A model generated the notes under the pieces. That model made no database searches. It was not told the origin of the DNA and worked only from the letters and a program-made list of their open reading frames with translations. Positions 15,572-22,689 of a stretch of 58,749 nucleotides of DNA are shown here, in pieces; position 1 is the first letter of the stretch; every line of letters starts with the position of its first letter. A program made the position numbers and the translations under genes. The stretch comes from Marmoricola sp. (GTDB lineage: Bacteria > Actinomycetota > Actinomycetes > Propionibacteriales > Nocardioidaceae), in NCBI GenBank assembly GCA_025965315.1, contig JAOPXD010000082.1, positions 1 to 58,749 of the forward strand. The letters are read 5' to 3'.

Positions 15572-16354
15572 CTACTCCGACGGCGCCTGCATCAGGTTGA
15601 ACATGGCGCCCTGAGGGTCGGCGTAGATGCCCATCCGGCCCACCCCCGGGACGTCGAAGTTCGCCGAGACGAGCTTGCCGCCGAGCTCGACCGCCTTCGC
15701 GCCGGTCGCGTCCGCGTCCTCGACGTTGAAGTAGACGTTCCAGTGCGGCGGGATGCCCTCCATCATCGGCGGCATCGCACCCCCGACGACGTCGCCGTTG
15801 ACGTTGCTGACGGTGGTGTAGCCGTCCATCAGCTCGCTGGACTCGCTGCCGATCCCGACCACGTCGGCGTAGAACTGCAACGCCCGCGGTACGTCGGGGC
15901 TGATCAGCTCGTTCCAGATCGGCGTGCCGGGCTCGTTGGCGCGCTGGGTGCCGATCGAGGTCCCGGCCTGCCACAGGTTCACCCGGGCACCGGTCGGGTC
16001 CTGGATCGCCGACATCCGACCGGCGTCCATCACGTCGAACGGACCGCCCTCGACCTTGCCGCCGGCGGCCTCGACCTTCGCGGTGGCCGCATCGACGTCC
16101 TCGACGGTCAGGTACACGCCCCAGAAGGCGGGATGGCCTTCCAGACCGGGCATCTGACCGCTGATCCCGCAGACGGTCTCGCCATCGACCTGGCCCTGGC
16201 GGTAGACACCGCCGCCGGCCTCCTCGGGCAGCGGCATCTCGGCGATGTCCCACCCGAAGAGGTCCTTGTAGAACTCGGCTCCGGCTCCGGGGTCCGGCGC
16301 GCTGAGCTCGACGTAGCTGGGTGTCCCCTGGTGGTACTCAGTGAATGTCGGCAT
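15572..16354 (-). CDS. Two-domain VOC (glyoxalase/dioxygenase-fold) protein
   Basis: 260 residues made of two vicinal-oxygen-chelate modules. Module 1 runs from PSYVELSAPDPGAGAEFYKDLFGWDI to SAIQDPTGARVNLWQAG and module 2 from PIWNELISPDVPRALQFYADVVGI to GIYADPQGAMFNLMQAPSE. The usual metal-binding His and Glu positions are not all retained (ELSAPD, NLWQ, NELISPD, NLMQ), which is common in the actinobacterial subgroup that binds hydrophobic ligands or drugs. Function cannot be given. Start ATG 16354 is just downstream of a TAGGACT sequence, suggesting a very short leader. Confidence 0.88.
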   Translation of the reverse strand: MPTFTEYHQGTPSYVELSAPDPGAGAEFYKDLFGWDIAEMPLPEEAGGGVYRQGQVDGETVCGISGQMPGLEGHPAFWGVYLTVEDVDAATAKVEAAGGKVEGGPFDVMDAGRMSAIQDPTGARVNLWQAGTSIGTQRANEPGTPIWNELISPDVPRALQFYADVVGIGSESSELMDGYTTVSNVNGDVVGGAMPPMMEGIPPHWNVYFNVEDADATGAKAVELGGKLVSANFDVPGVGRMGIYADPQGAMFNLMQAPSE

Positions 16355-16409
16355 GCCCCAGTCCTACTACCCCCCACCGACACCCACAACCCAACAGCAG
16401 GTGACCGGT

Positions 16410-16415
16410 TAGGTT
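16410..16415 (+). promoter_or_regulatory. -10 box of leaderless larB promoter
   Basis: TAGGTT, six bases (GGCGCC), then ATG at 16422. Confidence 0.55.
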
Positions 16416-16421
16416 GGCGCC

Positions 16422-17111
16422 ATGGATGAGCGCGCCGAGCGAACCGCCGACCTCGGCTTCGCACGCCTCGACGTCGACCGGGCCCGACGTACCGGGGACC
16501 CCGAGGTCGTGTACGGCGCCGGCAAGACCCCGGAGCAGGTCGTCGCCATCCTCACCACGCTGCACGACGCGAACCCGACCCGCGCGGTGCTCGCGACCCG
16601 GCTCGACGACGCCGCGATCGACCTGGTCGGCGTCCGGCTTCCCGAGGCGCGCCTCGACCGGGTCGCCCGGGCGGTGACGCTCGGTCCGCTACCGGCACCG
16701 GTGGGCACGGTGGCCATCATCGCCGCGGGTACCAGCGACGCCCCGGTGGCCGCCGAGGCCGCCCTGACCGTGCAGGTGCACGGGTCCGCCGTACGCCGGA
16801 TCGACGACGTCGGCGTCGCCGGGATCCACCGCCTGCTCGAGGCGCGCGACGAGTTCGCGGACGCCGACTGCCTGATCGTCGTGGCCGGGATGGAAGGCGC
16901 CCTGCCGAGCGTCGTCGGCGGCCTCGTCGGGGTGCCGCTGGTGGCGGTGCCGACCAGCGTCGGCTACGGGGCTTCGTTCGGAGGCCTGGCGGCACTGCTC
17001 GCGATGCTGAACTCGTGCGCTCCGGGGATCAGCGTGGTCAACATCGACAACGGCTACGGAGCCGGCGTCTTCGCCGCTCGGGTCGCGCGCAACGCCCGGA
17101 CCCGCGGATGA
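16422..17111 (+). CDS. larB: Nickel-pincer cofactor biosynthesis protein LarB
   Basis: 229 residues. LarB carboxylates and hydrolyses nicotinic acid adenine dinucleotide to make pyridinium-3,5-biscarboxylic acid mononucleotide, the first step of nickel-pincer nucleotide synthesis. The N-terminal segment (DLGFARLDVDRARRTGDPEVVYGAGKTPEQV) is the LarB-specific extension. The C-terminal part is an AIR carboxylase (PurE-like) fold, with GTSDAPVAAEAALT, DVGVAGIHRL, VVAGMEGALPSVVGGLV and VGYGASFGGLAALLAMLNSCAPG. Its stop overlaps the larC start as ATGA. A larE sulfur insertase and a larA racemase are not in the window. Confidence 0.93.
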   Translation: MDERAERTADLGFARLDVDRARRTGDPEVVYGAGKTPEQVVAILTTLHDANPTRAVLATRLDDAAIDLVGVRLPEARLDRVARAVTLGPLPAPVGTVAIIAAGTSDAPVAAEAALTVQVHGSAVRRIDDVGVAGIHRLLEARDEFADADCLIVVAGMEGALPSVVGGLVGVPLVAVPTSVGYGASFGGLAALLAMLNSCAPGISVVNIDNGYGAGVFAARVARNARTRG

Positions 17112-18286
17112 GCCGGGTCGGCTGGTTCGACGCCTCGTCGGGCGCCAGCGGGGACATGGTCCTGGGCGCGCTGCTCGGTGCCGGCGTACCCCTCGAGGTG
17201 CTTCGGACAGCGGTCACCGCGGTGACCCCGGAGCCGGTCACCCTGGAAGCCGGAGCAGTGCTCCGGAACGGGTTCACCGCCACCCGCTGCACGGTCACCG
17301 TCGCGGACTCCGCGACCGCCCGCGACTGGGCCACCATCCGGGACCTGATCGCCGGCGCGCCGCTGGACGAGCCGGTCCGCGACCTCGCGCTGGCGATCTT
17401 CGCGCGCCTGGCCGAAGCCGAGGCCGAGGTGCACGGCGTCGACGTCGAGGCGGTGCACTTCCACGAGGTCGGCGCCCTGGACTCGATCGCCGACATCGTC
17501 GCCGCGGCGGCCGGGTTCGCCCACCTCGGCCTGACCCGGCTCGCGTGCTCACCGATCGCTCTCGGGGGCGGGACGGTCGCGATCGGGCACGGTCGCGTCG
17601 GCGTCCCCGTACCAGCGGTCACCGCGCTGCTGCGCGGGATCCCGTCGTACGGCGGCCCGCTCGACCGCGAGCTCACCACCCCCACCGGGGCCGCGATCCT
17701 GGCGGTGCTCTGCGCGGGCTTCGGGCCGCAGCCGGCGATGGCGGTCGAGGAGATCGGGGTCGGCGCCGGAGGCGCTGATCCCGCAGGTCACGCGAACGTG
17801 CTCCGGCTGTGCGTGGGTGAAGGTCCCGACGTGCCGGAGCCAGCCGGTGAGGCGCTCGTGATCGAGACGAACGTCGACGACCTGGACCCACGGCTCTGGC
17901 CGGACGTGATCGCGGCGCTGCTCGCGGCCGGCGCCTCGGACGCGTGGCTGACGCCGATCCTGATGAAGAAGGGTCGCCCCGCGCACGCCCTCAGCGTGCT
18001 GGTCGGAGCTGCCTCCGCGGACGCCGTCCGACGCGAGATCTTCCGGCAGACCTCGACGATCGGCGTCCGGGAGCGGACCTTCACCAAGCACGCCCTGGAC
18101 CGCGAGTTCACCGAGGTCACCGTCGGCGGGCACCGGATCCCGGTGAAGCTCGCCCGGCTCGACGGCGAGCTGCTCAACGTCCAGCCCGAGTACGACGACG
18201 TGGCGGCCGCAGCGCGGGCCCTGGGACGCCCGGTGAAGGACGTGCTCGCCGAGACCGCTGCTCTCGCCCGCACGGTCACCTCGTAG
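17108..18286 (+). CDS. larC: Nickel insertion protein LarC (single uninterrupted reading frame)
   Basis: 392 residues. The N-terminal part (GWFDASSGASGDMVLGALLGAGV, with the D-x-x-x-G-x-x-G-D-M signature) and the HFHEVGALDSIADIV block are followed by the C-terminal CTP-binding nickel-insertase part (VIETNVDDLDPRLWPDVIAALLAAGASDAWLTPILMKKGRP and RREIFRQTSTIGVRE). LarC inserts Ni into the dithiolated cofactor using CTP. In Lactobacillus plantarum LarC needs a programmed frameshift between two halves. Here both halves are joined in one frame. The stop TAG doubles as the start of the -10 box of the next gene. Confidence 0.94.
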   Translation: MSRVGWFDASSGASGDMVLGALLGAGVPLEVLRTAVTAVTPEPVTLEAGAVLRNGFTATRCTVTVADSATARDWATIRDLIAGAPLDEPVRDLALAIFARLAEAEAEVHGVDVEAVHFHEVGALDSIADIVAAAAGFAHLGLTRLACSPIALGGGTVAIGHGRVGVPVPAVTALLRGIPSYGGPLDRELTTPTGAAILAVLCAGFGPQPAMAVEEIGVGAGGADPAGHANVLRLCVGEGPDVPEPAGEALVIETNVDDLDPRLWPDVIAALLAAGASDAWLTPILMKKGRPAHALSVLVGAASADAVRREIFRQTSTIGVRERTFTKHALDREFTEVTVGGHRIPVKLARLDGELLNVQPEYDDVAAAARALGRPVKDVLAETAALARTVTS

Positions 18287-18289
18287 GTT
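18284..18289 (+). promoter_or_regulatory. -10 box of leaderless GDT1-family gene promoter
   Basis: TAGGTT, six bases (GGACCG), then ATG at 18296. The TAG is also the larC stop codon. Confidence 0.5.
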
Positions 18290-18295
18290 GGACCG

Positions 18296-18898
18296 ATGGA
18301 CCTGGCCGTCATCGCGCTCACCTTCGGTGCGATCTTCGTGGTCGAGCTCCCGGACAAGACCTTCATCGCCGCGCTGGTGCTCTCGACGCGCTACCGCCCG
18401 TTCCCGGTCTGGGTCGGCGTGGGTCTGGCGTTCGGGATCCAGTGCCTGATCGCGGTCACGGTCGGCAAGGCGGTCTCGTTCCTACCGACCGACCTGGTGC
18501 ACGGGATCGCCGGCGCGATCTTCCTGGTCGGCGCGGTGATGCTGCTCCGCGAGGCCCCGAAAGCCGATGCCGGGGAGAAAGCGACCGAAGCGGAGTACGA
18601 GGGCAAGTCGACCACCTCGCGGACCGGCTGGAGCGCCGTGCTGGCCTCGTTCCTGGTCCTCTTCGCCGCTGAGTGGGGCGACCTCTCCCAGCTGCTCACC
18701 ATCAGCCTGGTCGGCAAGTACGGCGAGCCGGTCAGCGTCTTCATCGGGGCCTGGGCCGCGCTGCTCGCCGTCTCCGGGCTGGCGATCGTCGCCGGCCGCG
18801 TCCTGCTCCGGCACGTCCGGCTGGCCACGATCCACTACGTCGGCGCCGGGGTCTGCCTGCTGCTGGCCGGGGTCACGGTGGTCGAGCTGCTGACCTGA
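18296..18898 (+). CDS. TMEM165/GDT1 (UPF0016) family cation transporter
   Basis: 200 residues, six predicted membrane helices in two inverted repeats. Each repeat carries the family E-x-G/P-D-K/R-(S/T) type motif: FVVELPDKTFIAAL near the N terminus and FAAEWGDLSQLLTI in the second half. A charged cytoplasmic loop (KADAGEKATEAEYEGKSTTSRTG) separates them. Family members exchange Mn2+ or Ca2+ for protons, and bacterial homologues (MneA, Mnx) export Mn2+. Its position nine bases after larC could link it to nickel or manganese handling, but it also has its own promoter, so the association is suggestive only. Confidence 0.9.
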   Translation: MDLAVIALTFGAIFVVELPDKTFIAALVLSTRYRPFPVWVGVGLAFGIQCLIAVTVGKAVSFLPTDLVHGIAGAIFLVGAVMLLREAPKADAGEKATEAEYEGKSTTSRTGWSAVLASFLVLFAAEWGDLSQLLTISLVGKYGEPVSVFIGAWAALLAVSGLAIVAGRVLLRHVRLATIHYVGAGVCLLLAGVTVVELLT

Positions 18899-18951
18899 GC
18901 ACAACCGATCCACACCGTCGCGGCGTCATGGTGTCGACGAAGGAGGCGGCC

Positions 18952-19101
18952 GTGACCGGCGGGTACTGGGAGGACGCCACCACCGTGGTTCTCACGGTCC
19001 AGCAGAAGCGAGCCGCGGTCCACCTGGTGCGCTGCGACGTCCGCACCGACGGCGGGCGGGTCGAAGCCCTAGGCTCGAGCTATGCCCCTGGGAGCCAGTA
19101 G
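18952..19101 (+). CDS. Possible 49-residue leader ORF overlapping arcA
   Basis: GTG 18952 is preceded by a perfect Shine-Dalgarno sequence AAGGAGG (18940-18946) with a five-base spacer. The frame reads (M)[18 protein letters not shown] and continues to a stop at 19101, overlapping the arcA start by 20 bases. The peptide has four Arg codons and no recognisable domain. It may be a short independent gene or a leader whose translation affects arcA. An ATG at 18928 in the same frame would add eight residues. Existence is supported by the ribosome site only. Confidence 0.4.
   Translation: MTGGYWEDATTVVLTVQQKRAAVHLVRCDVRTDGGRVEALGSSYAPGSQ
19070..19075 (+). promoter_or_regulatory. -10 box of leaderless arcA promoter
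   Basis: TAGGCT, six bases (CGAGCT), then ATG at 19082. It lies inside the small overlapping ORF. Confidence 0.55.
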
Positions 19102-20284
19102 TGAGGTCGGCTGGTTGAGGACGGTGATCCTGCACCGGCCCGGACCCGAGCTCCAGCGACTCACCCCGCGCAACAACGACAAGCTCCTCTTCGACGGGAT
19201 CCCGTGGGTCAGCCGGGCCCAGGACGAGCACGACGCGTTCGCGGCTGCGCTGCGCGACCGGGAGGTCGAGGTGCTGTACCTGATGGACCTGCTCGTCGAG
19301 ACCCTCGGTGCCGCGGAGGCGCGAGCGCGGGCGGTCGACGACGTCCTCGGCTCGCTGCACCTCGGTGACACCCTGCGCGACTACCTCCGGAGCTTCCTGC
19401 TCGAGCTGGCCCCGGGCGGGCTGGCGACCGCGATCACCGCCGGCATCCGCAACGACGAGGTCCGCGGCGGCTTCGGTCTGGTCACCTCGTTGCTGGCCCA
19501 CGACGACTTCCTGATCGACCCGCTGCCCAACCTGCTCTTCACCCGGGACTCGAGCGTCTGGGTCCGGGACCGGGTCGTGATCACCTCGTTCGCGATGCCT
19601 GCGCGGATGCGGGAGACCCAGCTCACCGACCTCATCTACAGCGCGCACCCGCGCTTCGCCGGGACCGAGCGGATCCACGGCGCCGGCGCCGAGCACGTCG
19701 AGGGCGGCGACGTGCTGCTGCTGGCCCCTGGGGTGATCGCCGTCGGGGTCGGGGAGCGGACCACGCCGGCGGGGGTGGAGCACCTGGCCCGGCAGGTGTT
19801 CGAGCGCGGCCTGGCTGAGACCGTCCTGGCCGTCCCGATCACCCAGGAGCGGGCGACCATGCACCTCGACACCGTGTGCACCATGGTCGACGTCGACAAG
19901 ATCGTGATGTACCCGAACGTCGCCGACCAGCTGCTCGCGCACGCCGTCACCCAGTCCGGGCCGGGGGTCCTGGACGTCGCCGGGGCGGAGCCGTTCCTGG
20001 TCGCGGCAGCGAAGGCGATGCAGATCGACACGCTGCACCGGATCGACACCGGCCTCGACCCGGTCACGGCGGAGCGCGAGCAGTGGGACGACGGCAACAA
20101 CACCCTGGCGATCGCGCCCCGGCTGGCAGTGGCCTACGAGCGCAACGTCGAGACGAACTCACGGCTCGAGGCGGCCGGGATCGAGGTGATCGCGATCTCC
20201 GGCTCGGAGCTGGGATCAGGTCGCGGCGGGCCGCGGTGCATGAGCTGCCCGATCGCCCGCGACGAACCCCGTCCGGGCATGTGA
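19082..20284 (+). CDS. arcA: Arginine deiminase
   Basis: 400 residues, close to the usual 405-410. It hydrolyses arginine to citrulline and ammonia. Visible family features are the N-terminal [22 protein letters not shown], the [16 protein letters not shown] block with substrate-binding Asp, [10 protein letters not shown] with the conserved Glu-Gly-Gly-Asp, [12 protein letters not shown] with catalytic His and Asp, and the C-terminal catalytic Cys in [17 protein letters not shown]. No ornithine carbamoyltransferase (arcB), carbamate kinase (arcC) or arginine/ornithine antiporter (arcD) is adjacent, so the rest of the pathway is elsewhere or absent. The gene has no ribosome site but has a leaderless promoter. 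Confidence 0.96.
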   Translation: MPLGASSEVGWLRTVILHRPGPELQRLTPRNNDKLLFDGIPWVSRAQDEHDAFAAALRDREVEVLYLMDLLVETLGAAEARARAVDDVLGSLHLGDTLRDYLRSFLLELAPGGLATAITAGIRNDEVRGGFGLVTSLLAHDDFLIDPLPNLLFTRDSSVWVRDRVVITSFAMPARMRETQLTDLIYSAHPRFAGTERIHGAGAEHVEGGDVLLLAPGVIAVGVGERTTPAGVEHLARQVFERGLAETVLAVPITQERATMHLDTVCTMVDVDKIVMYPNVADQLLAHAVTQSGPGVLDVAGAEPFLVAAAKAMQIDTLHRIDTGLDPVTAEREQWDDGNNTLAIAPRLAVAYERNVETNSRLEAAGIEVIAISGSELGSGRGGPRCMSCPIARDEPRPGM

Positions 20285-20286
20285 AA

Positions 20287-20326
20287 GCCCGACCGATGTT
20301 GACGGGGGATGCAACACCGGCCGGGC
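20287..20326. terminator. Hairpin between convergent arcA and DUF5926 genes
   Basis: GCCCGACCG (20287-20295) pairs with CGGCCGGGC (20318-20326) with one mismatch, and an inner GTTG/CAAC stem extends it. It starts three bases after the arcA stop. There is no strong T tract, as is usual for actinobacterial terminators, so termination is inferred from structure and place. Confidence 0.45.
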
Positions 20327-20386
20327 ATTTCGAACTCTAGAACACCGGAGCGATTTGCGCCAAGGATTCCGATACTGCGGTGTTCC

Positions 20387-21334
20387 TCAACGAATGGTCA
20401 GCTGCCTGCTGGCAAGCCCGGAACGTACCGAACGTTCCTCGGTATCCAGCGGACGGCCCTCGGCAAGAGTCTTCGCGAGCTTCTGCTCGAACGCGGCCAC
20501 CGGCCCGAGAAGTGCGTCCGCGCCCGTCCCGGGCGGCAGGTCCCAGACAGGGACCAGTACGCCGTGGGCACGGAACATGCCGATCAGCCGGGAGTCCTCG
20601 ACGAGCCGGTCCTCGCCGGCGGCGTGCAGCCGGGCGAGCGCGTCCAGCAGCGCGTCCTCGTTCTCCGGACGCACCCAGCGCAGGAACTCCCGCTCCCCCA
20701 GGGCCGTCCAGTACGCCGCCTCGACCCCGGTGAGCCGGACGGTCGGGGAGGCCGCCGTGTTCGCCTGCTCGAGGACGGCAGCAGTGGTCTCGTCCGGGTC
20801 GACGTCGGCGAACCAGTAGTCGAAACCGTCGTGCACGCTCACGTCGAGGTCGCCCGTGAGGAGGTCCTGCAGGTTCGGCCCGTCCTCGGGCGCCTGGGTC
20901 AGCCCGACCATCTCGCCGGGTTCCGCCGCCAGCGCCGCGGTCAGGACGGCAGCGAGGTCGCGGCTCGGGTCGCCGTACGCGTGCTGGACCTGGAGGCCGA
21001 GCCAGATCGCGCCGTTCTCGCGGACCATCGCCGGTGCGGCACCGGGCAGCAGCGTGCAGAGCACCACGCTGCGGTGGGGATGGTCCTTCAGGGTCAGCGG
21101 GGCCGTCGCAGCAGGCACGAACTCCCGCAGCGCGATCAGGTCGCACTCGCCGGGCATCCCGGCGAACGGGCGCGGGTTGAACGCGGCCGGCGGTCCGGAC
21201 GGGCTGCCGTGGCAGGACTTGTAGCGGCGACCCGACCCGCACGGGCACGGTTGCCGCGGGCCGACCTCGCCCGCTGCTGCCTCGCCGGACTGTGCTGCTA
21301 CCGATCGCGCCTTGACGCGTGAACTCTTACCCAT
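20387..21334 (-). CDS. DUF5926 family protein with N-terminal SEC-C zinc motif
   Basis: 315 residues. Near the N terminus (about residues 28-44) is a SEC-C type zinc-binding motif, PRQPCPCGSGRRYKSCHG, the same module found at the SecA C terminus, preceded by a basic stretch (GKSSRVKARSV). The remainder (FAGMPGECDLIALREFVPAATAPL, LLPGAAPAMVRENGAIWLGLQV, HDGFDYWF) fits the actinobacterial DUF5926 family. Soluble, function unknown; the zinc motif suggests protein or ribosome contact. ATG 21334 has a leaderless -10 TAGCCT (21342-21347, minus strand) seven bases upstream. Confidence 0.88.
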   Translation of the reverse strand: MGKSSRVKARSVAAQSGEAAAGEVGPRQPCPCGSGRRYKSCHGSPSGPPAAFNPRPFAGMPGECDLIALREFVPAATAPLTLKDHPHRSVVLCTLLPGAAPAMVRENGAIWLGLQVQHAYGDPSRDLAAVLTAALAAEPGEMVGLTQAPEDGPNLQDLLTGDLDVSVHDGFDYWFADVDPDETTAAVLEQANTAASPTVRLTGVEAAYWTALGEREFLRWVRPENEDALLDALARLHAAGEDRLVEDSRLIGMFRAHGVLVPVWDLPPGTGADALLGPVAAFEQKLAKTLAEGRPLDTEERSVRSGLASRQLTIR

Positions 21335-21341
21335 GGGGCGA

Positions 21342-21347
21342 AGGCTA
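21342..21347 (-). promoter_or_regulatory. -10 box of leaderless DUF5926-gene promoter
   Basis: On the minus strand, TAGCCT, seven bases, then ATG at 21334. Confidence 0.5.
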
Positions 21348-21351
21348 CGTG

Positions 21352-21786
21352 TCAGACCAGGGCGACGAAGGCGTGCACCGCGCGCAGCCACGGCCGGCGC
21401 TCGACCCACCACCGCGACGTCAGCGACTCCACGATCGCCAGGCCGCGGCCGTGCTGGTCCTCCTCGGCCGCGATCACCACCTCCGGCACCGTTCCCGAGC
21501 CGCCGTCGCAGACGGTGAGCAGCAGCCTGCCCTCGTCCAGGCGCCACCTGACCAGCAGCTTCCCGTTGGCGAGCGGGGACGCGTGCCGGACCGCGTTCGC
21601 GACCAGCTCGGTCGCCACCAGGCGGGCGTCGTGGACGACGTACGGGCCTGCGCCCTGGTGCTCGAGCCACGAGCCGAGCGCCTTCCGCACGGTGCGTGCA
21701 CTGGTGACGTCGAACGGCAGGCTCATCGAGACCGGTCCCGACAGCGGTGCCGCGACGGGCGCGGCACCGGCGAGTACGACGTGCAT
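21352..21786 (-). CDS. Anti-sigma-factor-type ATP-binding protein (HATPase_c_2)
   Basis: 144 residues of a GHKL-fold ATPase domain like RsbW/SpoIIAB: LPFDVTSARTVRKALGSWLEHQG, N box DARLVATELVANAVRHASP, G1 box LTVCDGGSG and G2 box DQHGRGLAIVESLTSRWWVE. Such single-domain proteins in actinobacteria act as anti-sigma factors or anti-anti-sigma kinases in stress control. No sigma factor or antagonist gene is adjacent. ATG 21786 is chosen because GGAGGA lies four bases upstream of it; a GTG at 21822 would add 12 residues without a clear site. Confidence 0.88.
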   Translation of the reverse strand: MHVVLAGAAPVAAPLSGPVSMSLPFDVTSARTVRKALGSWLEHQGAGPYVVHDARLVATELVANAVRHASPLANGKLLVRWRLDEGRLLLTVCDGGSGTVPEVVIAAEEDQHGRGLAIVESLTSRWWVERRPWLRAVHAFVALV

Positions 21787-21858
21787 CGGGTCCTCCGGCA
21801 AGGGCGACGGTGATGAGGACACGGTTCCCCACCCACGGACACGGCAAACCTGTCCGCG

Positions 21859-22662
21859 TCAGGCTCTGCGTTCGAGGTACTCCAGGGTCTCGCCCGGCTT
21901 GTCGGTGATCACCGCCGAGACCCCGAGCTCGCGGCAGAGCTCGATGTCGGACGGCTTGTTCACGGTCCACACGTGCAGCTCGGTCCCGGACTCCCGGATC
22001 CGCCGGATCAGCTCGGGGTGCTTGCGCAGCAGCTTCACGCCGGGTCCGGCGATCCAGTCCGGATCGGCGATCGGTCGCGACCGGGCCCACTGGGTCGGGC
22101 CGTCCATCAGGTAGACGAGCCGGAGGTCCGGCGCGAACCGGCGGATCCGCTTCAGCGCCACCCAGGAGAAGCTCATCACCCGTACCGGGGAATCCGGCCC
22201 GGCCCAGCCGAAGTCCTCGAGCATGTCCACCAGACGTCGCTCGACCAGGCCGCCGTACCGGGTCGGGTGCTTGGTCTCGATCGCGAGCTCGACGGGTCGC
22301 GGGTACTCGGCCGCGGTCTCCAGGAGCCGGCGCAGGGTGAGTACCTTGCCGAGCTCCGGATCCATCTCGGGCGCCTCGTCGTCGAGCTCGGACCACGGGT
22401 GCTTCCAGCTGGCGAAGTCGAGCTGCTCGAGCTCGGCGAGCTCCATCGAGGAGACCAGCCGCTTCTGGTGCGCGGTGCGCTTCAGGTTCCGGTCGTGCAC
22501 GCAGACCAGGTGCCCGTCAGCGGTCAGACGAACGTCGCACTCGAGCGCCTCGGCGCCCTCGTCCAGCGCAGCGACGTAGGCGCCCAGGGTGTGCTCGGCG
22601 TTGGTCGCGCTCGCACCACGGTGTGCCACCACTTGTGGGCGGGCCTCCTGCATGGGACCCAT
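21859..22662 (-). CDS. Glycerophosphodiester phosphodiesterase
   Basis: 267 residues of a GDPD TIM barrel. Catalytic and metal residues are visible: HRG in VVAHRGASATNAEHT, Glu-x-Asp in EALECDVRLTADGHLVCVHD (with the second catalytic His in VHD), and AIETKHPTRYGG. The C-terminal VWTVNKPSDIELCRELGVSAVITDKPGETL is typical. No signal peptide is present, so it is cytoplasmic, hydrolysing glycerophosphodiesters to glycerol-3-phosphate and an alcohol. Start is ATG 22662 or ATG 22653; neither has a clear ribosome site. It is divergent from the SDR gene, with 27 bases between starts. Confidence 0.92.
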   Translation of the reverse strand: MGPMQEARPQVVAHRGASATNAEHTLGAYVAALDEGAEALECDVRLTADGHLVCVHDRNLKRTAHQKRLVSSMELAELEQLDFASWKHPWSELDDEAPEMDPELGKVLTLRRLLETAAEYPRPVELAIETKHPTRYGGLVERRLVDMLEDFGWAGPDSPVRVMSFSWVALKRIRRFAPDLRLVYLMDGPTQWARSRPIADPDWIAGPGVKLLRKHPELIRRIRESGTELHVWTVNKPSDIELCRELGVSAVITDKPGETLEYLERRA

Positions 22663-22677
22663 TCTGCAGCCTGGACG

Positions 22678-22683
22678 TAGGAT
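22678..22683 (+). promoter_or_regulatory. -10 box of leaderless SDR gene promoter
   Basis: TAGGAT, six bases (TCGCCG), then GTG at 22690. Confidence 0.55.
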
Positions 22684-22689
22684 TCGCCG

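Noticed and set aside
19082..20284. Arginine deiminase pathway cluster
   Set aside because: Only arcA is present; no arcB, arcC or arcD lies in the flanking sequence.
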